From a bacterium (GTDB lineage Bacteria; Actinomycetota; Acidimicrobiia; Acidimicrobiales; CATQHL01), in the NCBI GenBank assembly GCA_028824415.1, contig JAPPDX010000112.1, forward strand, positions 1 to 61,011: a DNA stretch of 61,011 nt, given 5' to 3'. This document shows positions 25,920 to 33,783 of the stretch, piece by piece. Below the pieces are notes generated by a model, which had not been told where the DNA came from, did no database searches, and was given only the letters and a program-made list of their open reading frames with translations. Position 1 is the stretch's first letter. Every line of letters begins with the position of its first letter. The translations under genes were made by a program, and so were the position numbers.

Positions 25920-27967
25920 AGCGACTGATTGCTGCGTTAGCGGTGCTCGTGGTTGTCGCAGCGTCCTGCGGAGACGGGGACGATGCTGCTGCGCCTGACC
26001 AGCCGGCGGCTGAAGCCCCGGCGCCACCTGAGGCGCCACCCGAGGCGCCACCTCCAGCGGAGCCCGCTGCGCCGGCTTCGATGTTGGATGAGTTGAATGT
26101 GGCGTTCTTCTTGGAGTGGCCGACGGCGAATCAGGTGGCGCAGGCGGAGCAGACCTACGACGAGGCGTTGGGTTTGACGGTGAACTGGATTCCGTTCGCC
26201 AGTGGCGGTGACATGGCCCAGGCGATGGAGGCCGGCGACATCGACATCTCGTATTCGCAGGGTTTGACGCCGTTCGCGAACTTCGTGACCGGCGGCTCGG
26301 ATCTGTTGCTGGTGGGCGTGGCGGTGACCTACGCGGACGCCGACAACTGTGTCGCCAGCCCCGACTACGGCGTCAACGCTGCGAACGCCGCGGAGACCCT
26401 GGCGGGTCAGAGCATCTACACGCCGCTGGGCAACGTGACGCACTTCAAGCTGCTGAGGATGCTGGAGCACCTCGGCGTGGACACCTCCACGGTGAACCTC
26501 ATCCAGTCCGAGGGCGGCCCCGCGGCGGTGGCGGCCCTGGCCTCGGGCGAGGTGGCCATGGCGTGTGCCTTCGGCGGAGCGGTGAACCAGATGATCGCCG
26601 ACGGCGGCAACCTGGTCATGACCGGCGCCGAGCAGGAGGCCATCGGCATCCGGGTCTTCGACATCATCTCCACCACCGGCGACTTCGCGGACGCCCATCC
26701 CGACATCGTGACGGGCTTCCTGCAGGTCACCGAGGACGCCAACCGGGCCTACAACGACAACCGGGAGCCGTTCATCGACACCATCGCCGGCGCGGCGGGC
26801 ATGGACCGTGCGCCCACCATCGCCCTGCTCGACGCGTTCGCATTCCCCGAAAAGGACACCCAACTCTCCGGCGAGTGGCTCGGCGGCACCGTGCAGCAAG
26901 TCATGAAGGAGCAGATGGACTTCTTCGTCGCCCAAGGCGAAATCGACTCGGCGCTGGCCAGCTACGACGCCTTCGTCGACACCAGCTTCCTCGAAGCCGT
27001 CAGCGGCCGTCCCGCAGGCGAGGCTGCGGCTGCGGAGTCGATGTTGGATGAGTTGAATGTGGCGTTCTTCTTGGAGTGGCCGACGGCGAATCAGGTGGCG
27101 CAGGCGGAGCAGACCTACGACGAGGCGTTGGGTTTGACGGTGAACTGGATTCCGTTCGCCAGTGGCGGTGACATGGCCCAGGCGATGGAGGCCGGCGACA
27201 TCGACATCTCGTATTCGCAGGGTTTGACGCCGTTCGCGAACTTCGTGACCGGCGGCTCGGATCTGTTGCTGGTGGGCGTGGCGGTGACCTACGCGGACGC
27301 CGACAACTGTGTCGCCAGCCCCGACTACGGCGTCAACGCTGCGAACGCCGCGGAGACCCTGGCGGGTCAGAGCATCTACACGCCGCTGGGCAACGTGACG
27401 CACTTCAAGCTGCTGAGGATGCTGGAGCACCTCGGCGTGGACACCTCCACGGTGAACCTCATCCAGTCCGAGGGCGGCCCCGCGGCGGTGGCGGCCCTGG
27501 CCTCGGGCGAGGTGGCCATGGCGTGTGCCTTCGGCGGAGCGGTGAACCAGATGATCGCCGACGGCGGCAACCTGGTCATGACCGGCGCCGAGCAGGAGGC
27601 CATCGGCATCCGGGTCTTCGACATCATCTCCACCACCGGCGACTTCGCGGACGCCCATCCCGACATCGTGACGGGCTTCCTGCAGGTCACCGAGGACGCC
27701 AACCGGGCCTACAACGACAACCGGGAGCCGTTCATCGACACCATCGCCGGCGCGGCGGGCATGGACCGTGCGCCCACCATCGCCCTGCTCGACGCGTTCG
27801 CATTCCCCGAAAAGGACACCCAACTCTCCGGCGAGTGGCTCGGCGGCACCGTGCAGCAAGTCATGAAGGAGCAGATGGACTTCTTCGTCGCCCAAGGCGA
27901 AATCGACTCGGCGCTGCGTAGCTACGACGCCTTCGTCGACACCAGCTTCCTCGAAGCCGTCAGGTAA
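25916..27967 (+). CDS. tauA: TauA-type substrate-binding lipoprotein with duplicated binding domain
   Basis: A 683-residue periplasmic-type solute-binding protein carrying two full SsuA/TauA-like domains in one chain. Residues 1-18 form a lipoprotein signal (lipobox Cys18), then a Pro/Ala/Glu linker to about residue 55. Domain 1 (about 56-362) and domain 2 (about 376-682) each start MLDELNVAFFLEWPTANQ and are identical except for one residue (Ala versus Arg in SAL(A/R)SYDAF). The linker is SGRPAGEAAAAE. Ordinary TauA proteins have one such domain of ~310 residues. The protein would capture taurine or a related sulfonate for TauBC. The gene start overlaps the aminotransferase stop. Confidence 0.85.
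   Translation: MKRLIAALAVLVVVAASCGDGDDAAAPDQPAAEAPAPPEAPPEAPPPAEPAAPASMLDELNVAFFLEWPTANQVAQAEQTYDEALGLTVNWIPFASGGDMAQAMEAGDIDISYSQGLTPFANFVTGGSDLLLVGVAVTYADADNCVASPDYGVNAANAAETLAGQSIYTPLGNVTHFKLLRMLEHLGVDTSTVNLIQSEGGPAAVAALASGEVAMACAFGGAVNQMIADGGNLVMTGAEQEAIGIRVFDIISTTGDFADAHPDIVTGFLQVTEDANRAYNDNREPFIDTIAGAAGMDRAPTIALLDAFAFPEKDTQLSGEWLGGTVQQVMKEQMDFFVAQGEIDSALASYDAFVDTSFLEAVSGRPAGEAAAAESMLDELNVAFFLEWPTANQVAQAEQTYDEALGLTVNWIPFASGGDMAQAMEAGDIDISYSQGLTPFANFVTGGSDLLLVGVAVTYADADNCVASPDYGVNAANAAETLAGQSIYTPLGNVTHFKLLRMLEHLGVDTSTVNLIQSEGGPAAVAALASGEVAMACAFGGAVNQMIADGGNLVMTGAEQEAIGIRVFDIISTTGDFADAHPDIVTGFLQVTEDANRAYNDNREPFIDTIAGAAGMDRAPTIALLDAFAFPEKDTQLSGEWLGGTVQQVMKEQMDFFVAQGEIDSALRSYDAFVDTSFLEAVR
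26078..27963 (+). repeat. 926-bp direct tandem repeat inside tauA
   Basis: Bases 26078-27003 and 27038-27963 match with an exact 960-bp offset. The only difference I found is one codon, GCC at 26957-26959 versus CGT at 27917-27919. A unique 34-bp linker separates the copies and keeps the frame. Identity at synonymous positions means the duplication is very recent, is homogenised by gene conversion, or is an assembly artefact. Confidence 0.95.
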
Positions 27968-27979
27968 GCACCCTCACCT

Positions 27980-28013
27980 GCGGGCGGGCGCCTCTCCCCT
28001 GGCGTCCGCCCGC
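27980..28013 (+). terminator. Intercistronic hairpin between tauA and tauB
   Basis: A 13-bp stem (GCGGGCGGGCGCC with GGCGTCCGCCCGC, one G-U pair) and an 8-nt loop lie 12 bp after the tauA stop. No T run follows, so it is more likely a partial terminator or a 3'-end stabiliser that raises binding-protein mRNA over tauBC than a full stop. Confidence 0.6.
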
Positions 28014-28114
28014 CCCGATAGCCCGAAGAGCCTGGTACCCGGGCGAGCCGAGTTCGAGCGGGCCTACCATGGCCCGTCGAACCAACCTGTCGGACATTCC
28101 AGAAGGGAGGGGCG

Positions 28115-29494
28115 ATGGAGACGTTCGTCGACGGTTTGGCCACCGCATGGGACGCCATCACCTGGTTCGTCGTCGAAGCGGCCAAGTGGCTCAAGACGAT
28201 CGGCTGGTACGCGGCGGCGATAGCGGCGGCCGGCATGATTGTGGACCTGCTGGTCACTCGGACGCGCCGGTTCATCCCGGCCGATCGCGGCTCGCGGCCC
28301 AGCGACGGAATCCTGCTGGTCGGCCAACTCATGGCCATCGGGGCACTGCTGGGCGGGGTGGTCCTGTGCTTCCGGGACACGGCGGCACTCTGGCAGCAGG
28401 TCGTGTCGCTCGCTGGTGGGGCGGCCCTGCTGGGGTTGCTCTTGGTGTACCGGCGGTCCACCGAATCCCGCCGGGCGGAGTTGGCCCGGTTCGTGTGGCT
28501 GGCCCTGGCGGTGAGCGCCGCCGTGGCCGTCACCCTGGCCTACGTCCAGCGGAACGACTCCACGATCCCGTACTCGGCATTGCTGTTGGCGGTGTTCATG
28601 ATCGGTCGGGGGTGGTTCATGCTGGCCCGCCCCGAGGTGCGCTTCGACCCGGCGAAGGCGGAGAAGGTCGCCGAACCGCGGAGCAGGAGCCCTCTGGTCG
28701 TCGAGAACCTGGGCATGACATACGAGCTGCCCGACGGCGGCAAGGTCGAGGCATTGCGCGACGTGTCCTTCACTCTGGAGCCGGGACGCCTGCTGACCCT
28801 CTTGGGCCCCTCGGGCTGCGGCAAGACCACGCTGCTGAACATCCTTGCCGGCTTCCTGGCGCCCACAGCGGGCGTGGCCAAGCTGGGCGACGAGCCGATA
28901 ACCGGGCCCAGCCAGGACCGGGGAATGGTCTTCCAGCGAGGCGCCCTGTTCGAGTGGCTGAGCGTCAACGACAACGTCGGCTTCGGCGCCCGCATGAACG
29001 GCCGCTCCCGGCCCGCCTCGCGCGAGGCGGTGCAGGACCTGCTGCGCATCGTGGGACTTCAGGACTTCGGTGACAAGGCCGTCTACGAGCTGTCGGGCGG
29101 CATGCAGCAGCGCGTGGCCTTGGCCCGGTGCCTGGCCAACGACCCCCGGATCATCCTGATGGACGAGCCCCTCGGAGCCCTCGATGCTCTGACCCGCGAG
29201 AAGATGCAGCGGTTGGTGCTGGAGCTGTGGAACGAGACCGGTAAGACCATCGTTCTGGTGACCCACAGCGTGGAGGAGGCGCTGTACCTGGGCGACCAGT
29301 TATTCGTGATGGCACCCCGGCCCGGGCGCATCGAGCGGACCTACGACCTGCCGTTCGCTCACCAGGCTCTGACTACCGAGGACGCACGCGAACTCAAGAC
29401 CTCTGAGGAGTTCATCCGTACCCGGGAGGAAATCCTGACGATGATCTGGGAGATGGAGGAGCAGATCATGGGAACGGCGGGAGGTGGACGATGA
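28115..29494 (+). CDS. tauB: TauB-type ABC ATPase with N-terminal membrane domain
   Basis: The ATPase of a taurine/sulfonate/nitrate-type importer, 459 residues. Residues ~200-445 form the ABC domain: Walker A GPSGCGKTT, Q-loop MVFQRGALFEWLS, signature LSGGMQQRVALARCLA, Walker B IILMDEPLGALDALT and switch His in VTHSVEEAL. Unusually, residues 1-185 form a hydrophobic domain with about five membrane segments before the ATPase begins; normal TauB proteins (~260 residues) lack it. ATG 28115 has GGGAGGGG upstream. The stop overlaps tauC by 4 bp. The role of the extra domain is unknown. Confidence 0.88.
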   Translation: METFVDGLATAWDAITWFVVEAAKWLKTIGWYAAAIAAAGMIVDLLVTRTRRFIPADRGSRPSDGILLVGQLMAIGALLGGVVLCFRDTAALWQQVVSLAGGAALLGLLLVYRRSTESRRAELARFVWLALAVSAAVAVTLAYVQRNDSTIPYSALLLAVFMIGRGWFMLARPEVRFDPAKAEKVAEPRSRSPLVVENLGMTYELPDGGKVEALRDVSFTLEPGRLLTLLGPSGCGKTTLLNILAGFLAPTAGVAKLGDEPITGPSQDRGMVFQRGALFEWLSVNDNVGFGARMNGRSRPASREAVQDLLRIVGLQDFGDKAVYELSGGMQQRVALARCLANDPRIILMDEPLGALDALTREKMQRLVLELWNETGKTIVLVTHSVEEALYLGDQLFVMAPRPGRIERTYDLPFAHQALTTEDARELKTSEEFIRTREEILTMIWEMEEQIMGTAGGGR

Positions 29495-30627
29495 TCAAGA
29501 GAGCGAAACGGCGTGAACAGCCTGACGTCGTCCTGATTCGCGGCAACGGCCCGAACGGCGCCGGCAGGCACGAGGGACACAGTGACCACGCCCTGAGATC
29601 CACGTTGGGCAACGTGTCGAGCGCCTTGCGCCGGCCCTTCGGCCGCGGGTCCGGATCCACGGGCCAGAGCGCCCGCAAGACGGTCACCTTCGGCGACGCC
29701 GCCGAGGTGAGCGGAGCCTTCCGCTGGACCATCGTCAGCCTGCTGTTGATCATCGCGGTCTGGTACATCTCCACCACGGTGTGGGGGCTGCCCTCGGAGT
29801 GGTACTCCTACGCCGACGACGTGCGGGCCACCCTCACCGAGGACGAGAGGTATCGCCAGCGCGACCTGCTGCGAGACTGCGACGCAGCGGCTGAGGCGCC
29901 GGAGGACTTCCCGGGGCTGCCGCCCTGCTCGTACACGCAATGGATCTCCGAGCGGACGTTGCCGAGCCCGCTGCAGGTCGTGGAGGCCGGCTGGGACTTC
30001 GGCCGCAACGGCTACAGCGACGTGACGCTGTGGGAGCACGTCTGGGACAGCTTCAGCCGCTTGGCCAAGGGGCTGTTCTGGGGAGTGGCGGCGGGCGTGC
30101 CCATAGGCCTGGCCATGGGTCTGTCGAACCGCTGGCGGGGCATCTTCGACCCCGTCGTGGAACTGCTGCGGCCCATACCGCCGCTGGCGCTCATCCCCCT
30201 GTTCATCGTGTGGTTCGGCATCGGCGAGGAGGGCAAGGTCAACCTGCTCTTGTTCGCAGCCATCTGGATCATGGTGATCGCTGCCCGATCCGGCGTGCTG
30301 GCGGTGAACACCACCAAGGTCCACGCCGCCTACTCGCTGGGAGCCTCCAAGATCCAAGTGCTGCGCCATGTGATCCTGCCGAACGCCCTGCCTGAGATCT
30401 TCACCGGGCTGCGGGTGGCCATCGGCGTGTGCTGGGGCACGTTGGTGGCGGCGGAGCTGTTGGGCTCGAGTTCGGGGCTGGGGTTCACGATCTTCAAGGC
30501 CCGCCAGTTCTTCCTGCTCGACACGATGCTGTCGGCGGTGATCCTCATCAGCATCCTCGGCGTGGGCATGGATGCGGCCATGCGGATGTCGGAGAAGCGG
30601 CTGATCCCCTGGCGGGGCAAGGGTTGA
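29491..30627 (+). CDS. tauC: TauC-type ABC permease
   Basis: The membrane permease of the importer, 378 residues. A ~75-residue hydrophilic, basic N-terminus precedes the first membrane segment (WTIVSLLLIIAVWYIS). A ~75-residue loop follows, then the BPD_transp_1 core with the EAA loop AAYSLGASKIQVLRHVILPNA that docks to the ATPase. Both the N-terminal tail and the first extracytoplasmic loop (with CDAAAEAPEDFPGLPPC) are longer than in enterobacterial TauC (~275 residues). It is coupled to tauB by ATGA and to pta by TTGA. Confidence 0.9.
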   Translation: MIKRAKRREQPDVVLIRGNGPNGAGRHEGHSDHALRSTLGNVSSALRRPFGRGSGSTGQSARKTVTFGDAAEVSGAFRWTIVSLLLIIAVWYISTTVWGLPSEWYSYADDVRATLTEDERYRQRDLLRDCDAAAEAPEDFPGLPPCSYTQWISERTLPSPLQVVEAGWDFGRNGYSDVTLWEHVWDSFSRLAKGLFWGVAAGVPIGLAMGLSNRWRGIFDPVVELLRPIPPLALIPLFIVWFGIGEEGKVNLLLFAAIWIMVIAARSGVLAVNTTKVHAAYSLGASKIQVLRHVILPNALPEIFTGLRVAIGVCWGTLVAAELLGSSSGLGFTIFKARQFFLLDTMLSAVILISILGVGMDAAMRMSEKRLIPWRGKG

Positions 30628-31640
30628 CCGGCGCTCGGCCCGCAGCAGGTCATATCAGGGTCAGCGAGTCGTGGTGGCGCCAGGCCCGCGCCGCGCCCAA
30701 GCGCGTGATCCTGGCCGATGGGGGCGACGAGCGGGCCATCGAGGCCGCGCAACGCCTGGAGTCCGAAGGATTGGCGATCCCGATCCTGCTCGCCGATCCG
30801 GCCCCCTTCGGCTCGCCGGTGGTCCGGGCGGTGGCCGAAGCCGCACCGGGCCGTCAGCACATCGATCCAACCGACCCGTTGCATGTGGCCGCGCTGATGG
30901 TGGCGGCCGGCGAGGCCGACGCCTGCGTGGCCGGGGCGACGCGCCCGACCCCCGATGTGGTGAGGGCCGCCCTCTACTGCATCGGTCTGGCACCGGGTGT
31001 GGAGACGATCAGCAGCTGCTTCCTGCTGGTCCTGCCCGACGGGACCCCCGTCACCTTCGGCGACTGCGGCGTGGTGCCCGAGCCAGATGCCGATCAACTC
31101 GCCTCGATCGCCATCGCGACCGCGGCCACCCATGAGGCGCTCGTCGGCGAGGAGGCCCGGGTGGCCATGCTGTCGTACTCCACCAGAGGCAGCGCGGCCG
31201 GTCCCCGGGTAGAGCGGGTCCGTGCGGCCACCGAGATCGTGCGAGACCGGGCGCCGTCACTGGCCATCGACGGCGAGTTGCAGTTCGACGCCGCCTGGGT
31301 CCCCGAGGTGGCTCGGGCCAAGGCGCCGGGCTCGGAGATCGCGGGCCGGGCCAACGTGTTCGTCTTCCCGGACCTGGATTCGGCCAACATCGCCTACAAG
31401 ATCACCGAGCGCCTTGGCGGCGCCCGGGCGTACGGGCCGTTGCTGCAGGGCACCGCAGGCGTCATCCACGACCTGTCGCGGGGCTGCGACGCCGACGCCA
31501 TCGTCACAGTGGCCGTGATCGCGGCGTGCCAGGCTGCTGCCGCGCTTCCACCGCGCTCTAACGAATCCGCTATAGCTGCTAGCGTCGAGGTAATGAGCTC
31601 ATCGAGCGCCGAGGCGGAGGAGCGAGGTGGAGGGCAATGA
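30624..31640 (+). CDS. pta: Phosphate acetyltransferase
   Basis: Converts acetyl phosphate plus CoA to acetyl-CoA, the step after Xsc in taurine breakdown. The 338-residue single-domain Pta shows RVILADGGDERAIEAAQRL, the active-site segment MLSYSTRGSAAGPRVERV, DGELQFDAAWVPEVA, ANVFVFPDLDSANIAYKI and YGPLLQGTAGVIHDLSRG. No start codon other than TTG 30624 fits before the conserved region; its TTGA overlaps the tauC stop. The last ~25 residues are Ser/Glu-rich. It overlaps the TetR gene by 4 bp. Confidence 0.92.
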   Translation: MTGARPAAGHIRVSESWWRQARAAPKRVILADGGDERAIEAAQRLESEGLAIPILLADPAPFGSPVVRAVAEAAPGRQHIDPTDPLHVAALMVAAGEADACVAGATRPTPDVVRAALYCIGLAPGVETISSCFLLVLPDGTPVTFGDCGVVPEPDADQLASIAIATAATHEALVGEEARVAMLSYSTRGSAAGPRVERVRAATEIVRDRAPSLAIDGELQFDAAWVPEVARAKAPGSEIAGRANVFVFPDLDSANIAYKITERLGGARAYGPLLQGTAGVIHDLSRGCDADAIVTVAVIAACQAAAALPPRSNESAIAASVEVMSSSSAEAEERGGGQ

Positions 31641-32260
31641 CGCGAGGACAGAAGGGTCCGTCGGAGCCGCGGCGCCCGCTCGACCGCGAGCAGGTCATCT
31701 CCGCAGCAGCTCGGATCGCCGACGCCGAGGGGCTCGACAAGCTCACCCTCACCCGGGTTGCCGGGATGCTGGGGGTGCGCCAGCCGGCGTTGTATCGCCA
31801 CGTCGGCGGCTTCGACGATCTGCTGCGCAGCCTCAGCCTCAGAGGTCGGGAGATCCTGGCGCAGCGGCTGACCGACGCCGCCGTCGGCCTCTCCGGCGAC
31901 GATGCCGTGGCCGCCGTCGGCCACGCCTGGCGCCAGATGGTTCGCGACCACCCGGGCATCTATGCGGCCACCGACCGCTACCCGTGCGCCGGCGACGGCG
32001 AACTCGAGGCCGCGGTGGAGCGCGTGCTCGCCGTTCTGGGCCAGGCCCTGCGCGGCTATGACCTCAGTGACGTGGATCGTGTGCATGCGGCCCGCACCCT
32101 GCGCAGCGCGTTCCACGGCTTCAGCCACCTGGAGTCCGGGGACGGCCACCCGCTGCCGCATGATCCCGAGGACACCTTCGGGCATCTGGTGGAGTTGCTG
32201 TGCGCTGGTGTTCAGCGGCTCTCCCGCACGCCGGCGGTGAGTGCGGGAGGCGTCCAGTGA
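31637..32260 (+). CDS. TetR-family transcriptional regulator
   Basis: A 207-residue regulator. The N-terminal helix-turn-helix covers about residues 15-60 (REQVISAAARIADAEGLDKLTL, TRVAGMLGVRQPALYRHVGG). The C-terminal ligand-binding domain (RTLRSAFHGFSHLES) is of the TetR_C type with a WHG-like motif. Placed inside the taurine cluster and coupled to both neighbours (ATGA with pta, GTGA with the FeS gene), it is a good candidate for the local taurine- or sulfoacetaldehyde-responsive regulator. Many other taurine clusters use a GntR-type TauR instead. Confidence 0.9.
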   Translation: MTRGQKGPSEPRRPLDREQVISAAARIADAEGLDKLTLTRVAGMLGVRQPALYRHVGGFDDLLRSLSLRGREILAQRLTDAAVGLSGDDAVAAVGHAWRQMVRDHPGIYAATDRYPCAGDGELEAAVERVLAVLGQALRGYDLSDVDRVHAARTLRSAFHGFSHLESGDGHPLPHDPEDTFGHLVELLCAGVQRLSRTPAVSAGGVQ

Positions 32261-33771
32261 CCCGGCTCGGCTTCCTGCTCGACAGCGAGAGCTGCATCGG
32301 CTGCCACGCCTGCACGGTGGCGTGCAAGAGCGAGCACGACATCCCCCTGGGTGTGAACCGGACCTGGGTCAAGTACATCGAGACGGGTTCGTTCCCCGAC
32401 GTCAGCCGGCACTTCTCGGTGATGCGCTGCAACCACTGCGACGACGCGCCCTGCATCGCCATCTGCCCCACCAATGCCCTGTTCCGGGCCCCCAACGGCG
32501 TCGTGGACTTCGGCGACGAGAACTGCATCGGCTGCAAGGGATGCATGAACGCCTGCCCCTACGACGCCATCTACATCAACCCGGCCACCAACACCGCCAA
32601 CAAGTGCAATTTCTGCAACCACCGCATCGAACAGAACCTCGAGCCGAGCTGTGTCGTGGTGTGCCCCACCCACGCCATCAAGGTGGCCGATCTCGACGAC
32701 CCGAACGACGAGACCACCCGGATCATTGCCCGCAGCGACACCGCGGTGCGGGCCCCCGAGCAGCAGACCCTCCCCAAGGTGCACTACCGCGGCGCGGATG
32801 CGGCGTCTCTGGACCCGCTCCGCACCGCCATCGCCCCCGACGGCATGATCTGGGCCGACACCACGCCCCATCACCCCACGGCCGAGGCGGACGGTCACGG
32901 TGTGATGGCCCGCACCACCTACACGACCGCCCATCAGATGACCTGGAAGGCCAAGGTGTCGAGCTATCTCGTCACCAAGGCGGTCGCAGCCGGCGTCATG
33001 GCGGTGGCCGCGTTGCTGGTGCTACTGGGGCACAGCGGCGCCCAGGCCGCGGTAGGGGTGGTGCCGCCGGTGGTCGCGGGCTTGTTCCTCGCGGCGACCG
33101 GCGTGCTACTCGTGGGTGACCTGAAGCGCCCGGAGCGGTTCTACTACCTGCTCACCCGGAGCAATCGCCGCTCCTGGCTGGTCAAGGGCGCCTGGGTGCT
33201 CGGCGCCTTCGCCGCGGTGTGCGCAGCCTGGTTCGTGGCCGGGGTCGCCGACTCGCCGGTCGTGCTACAGGCGCTGGCCGCCCCGGCCGGGCTGCTGGGC
33301 CTGGCCACCGCCGGCTACACCGCCTTCCTGTTCGCCCAGTGCGAGGGGCGGGACCTCTGGCAGACGCGGTTGCTGCTGCCCACGCTGCTGGCCCAGGCCG
33401 CGGTGGCGGGAGGCGCCGCCTACGCGGTGGCCGACCTGGTGATGGACGTCCCCGAGGTGGCCGCGGTGCGTTGGGTGCTGCTCGGTGGCCTGGTCGCCAC
33501 CGGGGCACTGGTGGCCGCCGAAGCGCTGTCGCGGGGCTCCGCCCATGTGGAGGCGGCCGTCGCGGCCATGACCCGGGGCCGGTACGCCCGCCGCTTCTGG
33601 GCCGGCGGCGTGGTGCTCGGCCTGGTCGTGCCCGCGGTGGCGACCGCGGTAGCGCTGGCGGCTGGGACCGGGGCGGCCCTGCCCGCCATTGCCGGGCTGT
33701 GCGCTCTGGTGGGGATGTGGTTCTACGAGGACAGCTTCGTGCGGGCCGGCCAGTCCGTGCCTTTGTCATAG
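32257..33771 (+). CDS. Fused FeS electron-transfer/membrane-anchor subunit of a molybdenum oxidoreductase (SoeB-SoeC type)
   Basis: A 504-residue fusion. Residues 1-190 are a four-cluster ferredoxin subunit with CIGCHACTVAC, CNHCDDAPCIAICP, CIGCKGCMNACP and CNFCNHRIEQNLEPSC-VVVCP. Residues ~225-500 form an NrfD/DmsC-like anchor with about eight membrane helices, including VGDLKRPERFYYLL. In sulfite-oxidising bacteria these parts are separate proteins, SoeB and SoeC, of a cytoplasm-facing sulfite:quinone dehydrogenase. GTG 32257 overlaps the TetR stop. Placement next to the catalytic subunit and xsc supports sulfite as electron donor, but polysulfide or other substrates are not excluded by sequence alone. 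Confidence 0.82.
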   Translation: MTRLGFLLDSESCIGCHACTVACKSEHDIPLGVNRTWVKYIETGSFPDVSRHFSVMRCNHCDDAPCIAICPTNALFRAPNGVVDFGDENCIGCKGCMNACPYDAIYINPATNTANKCNFCNHRIEQNLEPSCVVVCPTHAIKVADLDDPNDETTRIIARSDTAVRAPEQQTLPKVHYRGADAASLDPLRTAIAPDGMIWADTTPHHPTAEADGHGVMARTTYTTAHQMTWKAKVSSYLVTKAVAAGVMAVAALLVLLGHSGAQAAVGVVPPVVAGLFLAATGVLLVGDLKRPERFYYLLTRSNRRSWLVKGAWVLGAFAAVCAAWFVAGVADSPVVLQALAAPAGLLGLATAGYTAFLFAQCEGRDLWQTRLLLPTLLAQAAVAGGAAYAVADLVMDVPEVAAVRWVLLGGLVATGALVAAEALSRGSAHVEAAVAAMTRGRYARRFWAGGVVLGLVVPAVATAVALAAGTGAALPAIAGLCALVGMWFYEDSFVRAGQSVPLS

Positions 33772-33783
33772 CGGGGAGAAGCC

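Noticed and set aside
25937..27895. A 652-codon minus-strand frame opposite tauA, itself internally repeated
   Set aside because: Its repetition only mirrors the tauA duplication; composition is antisense-like and no family motif is visible.
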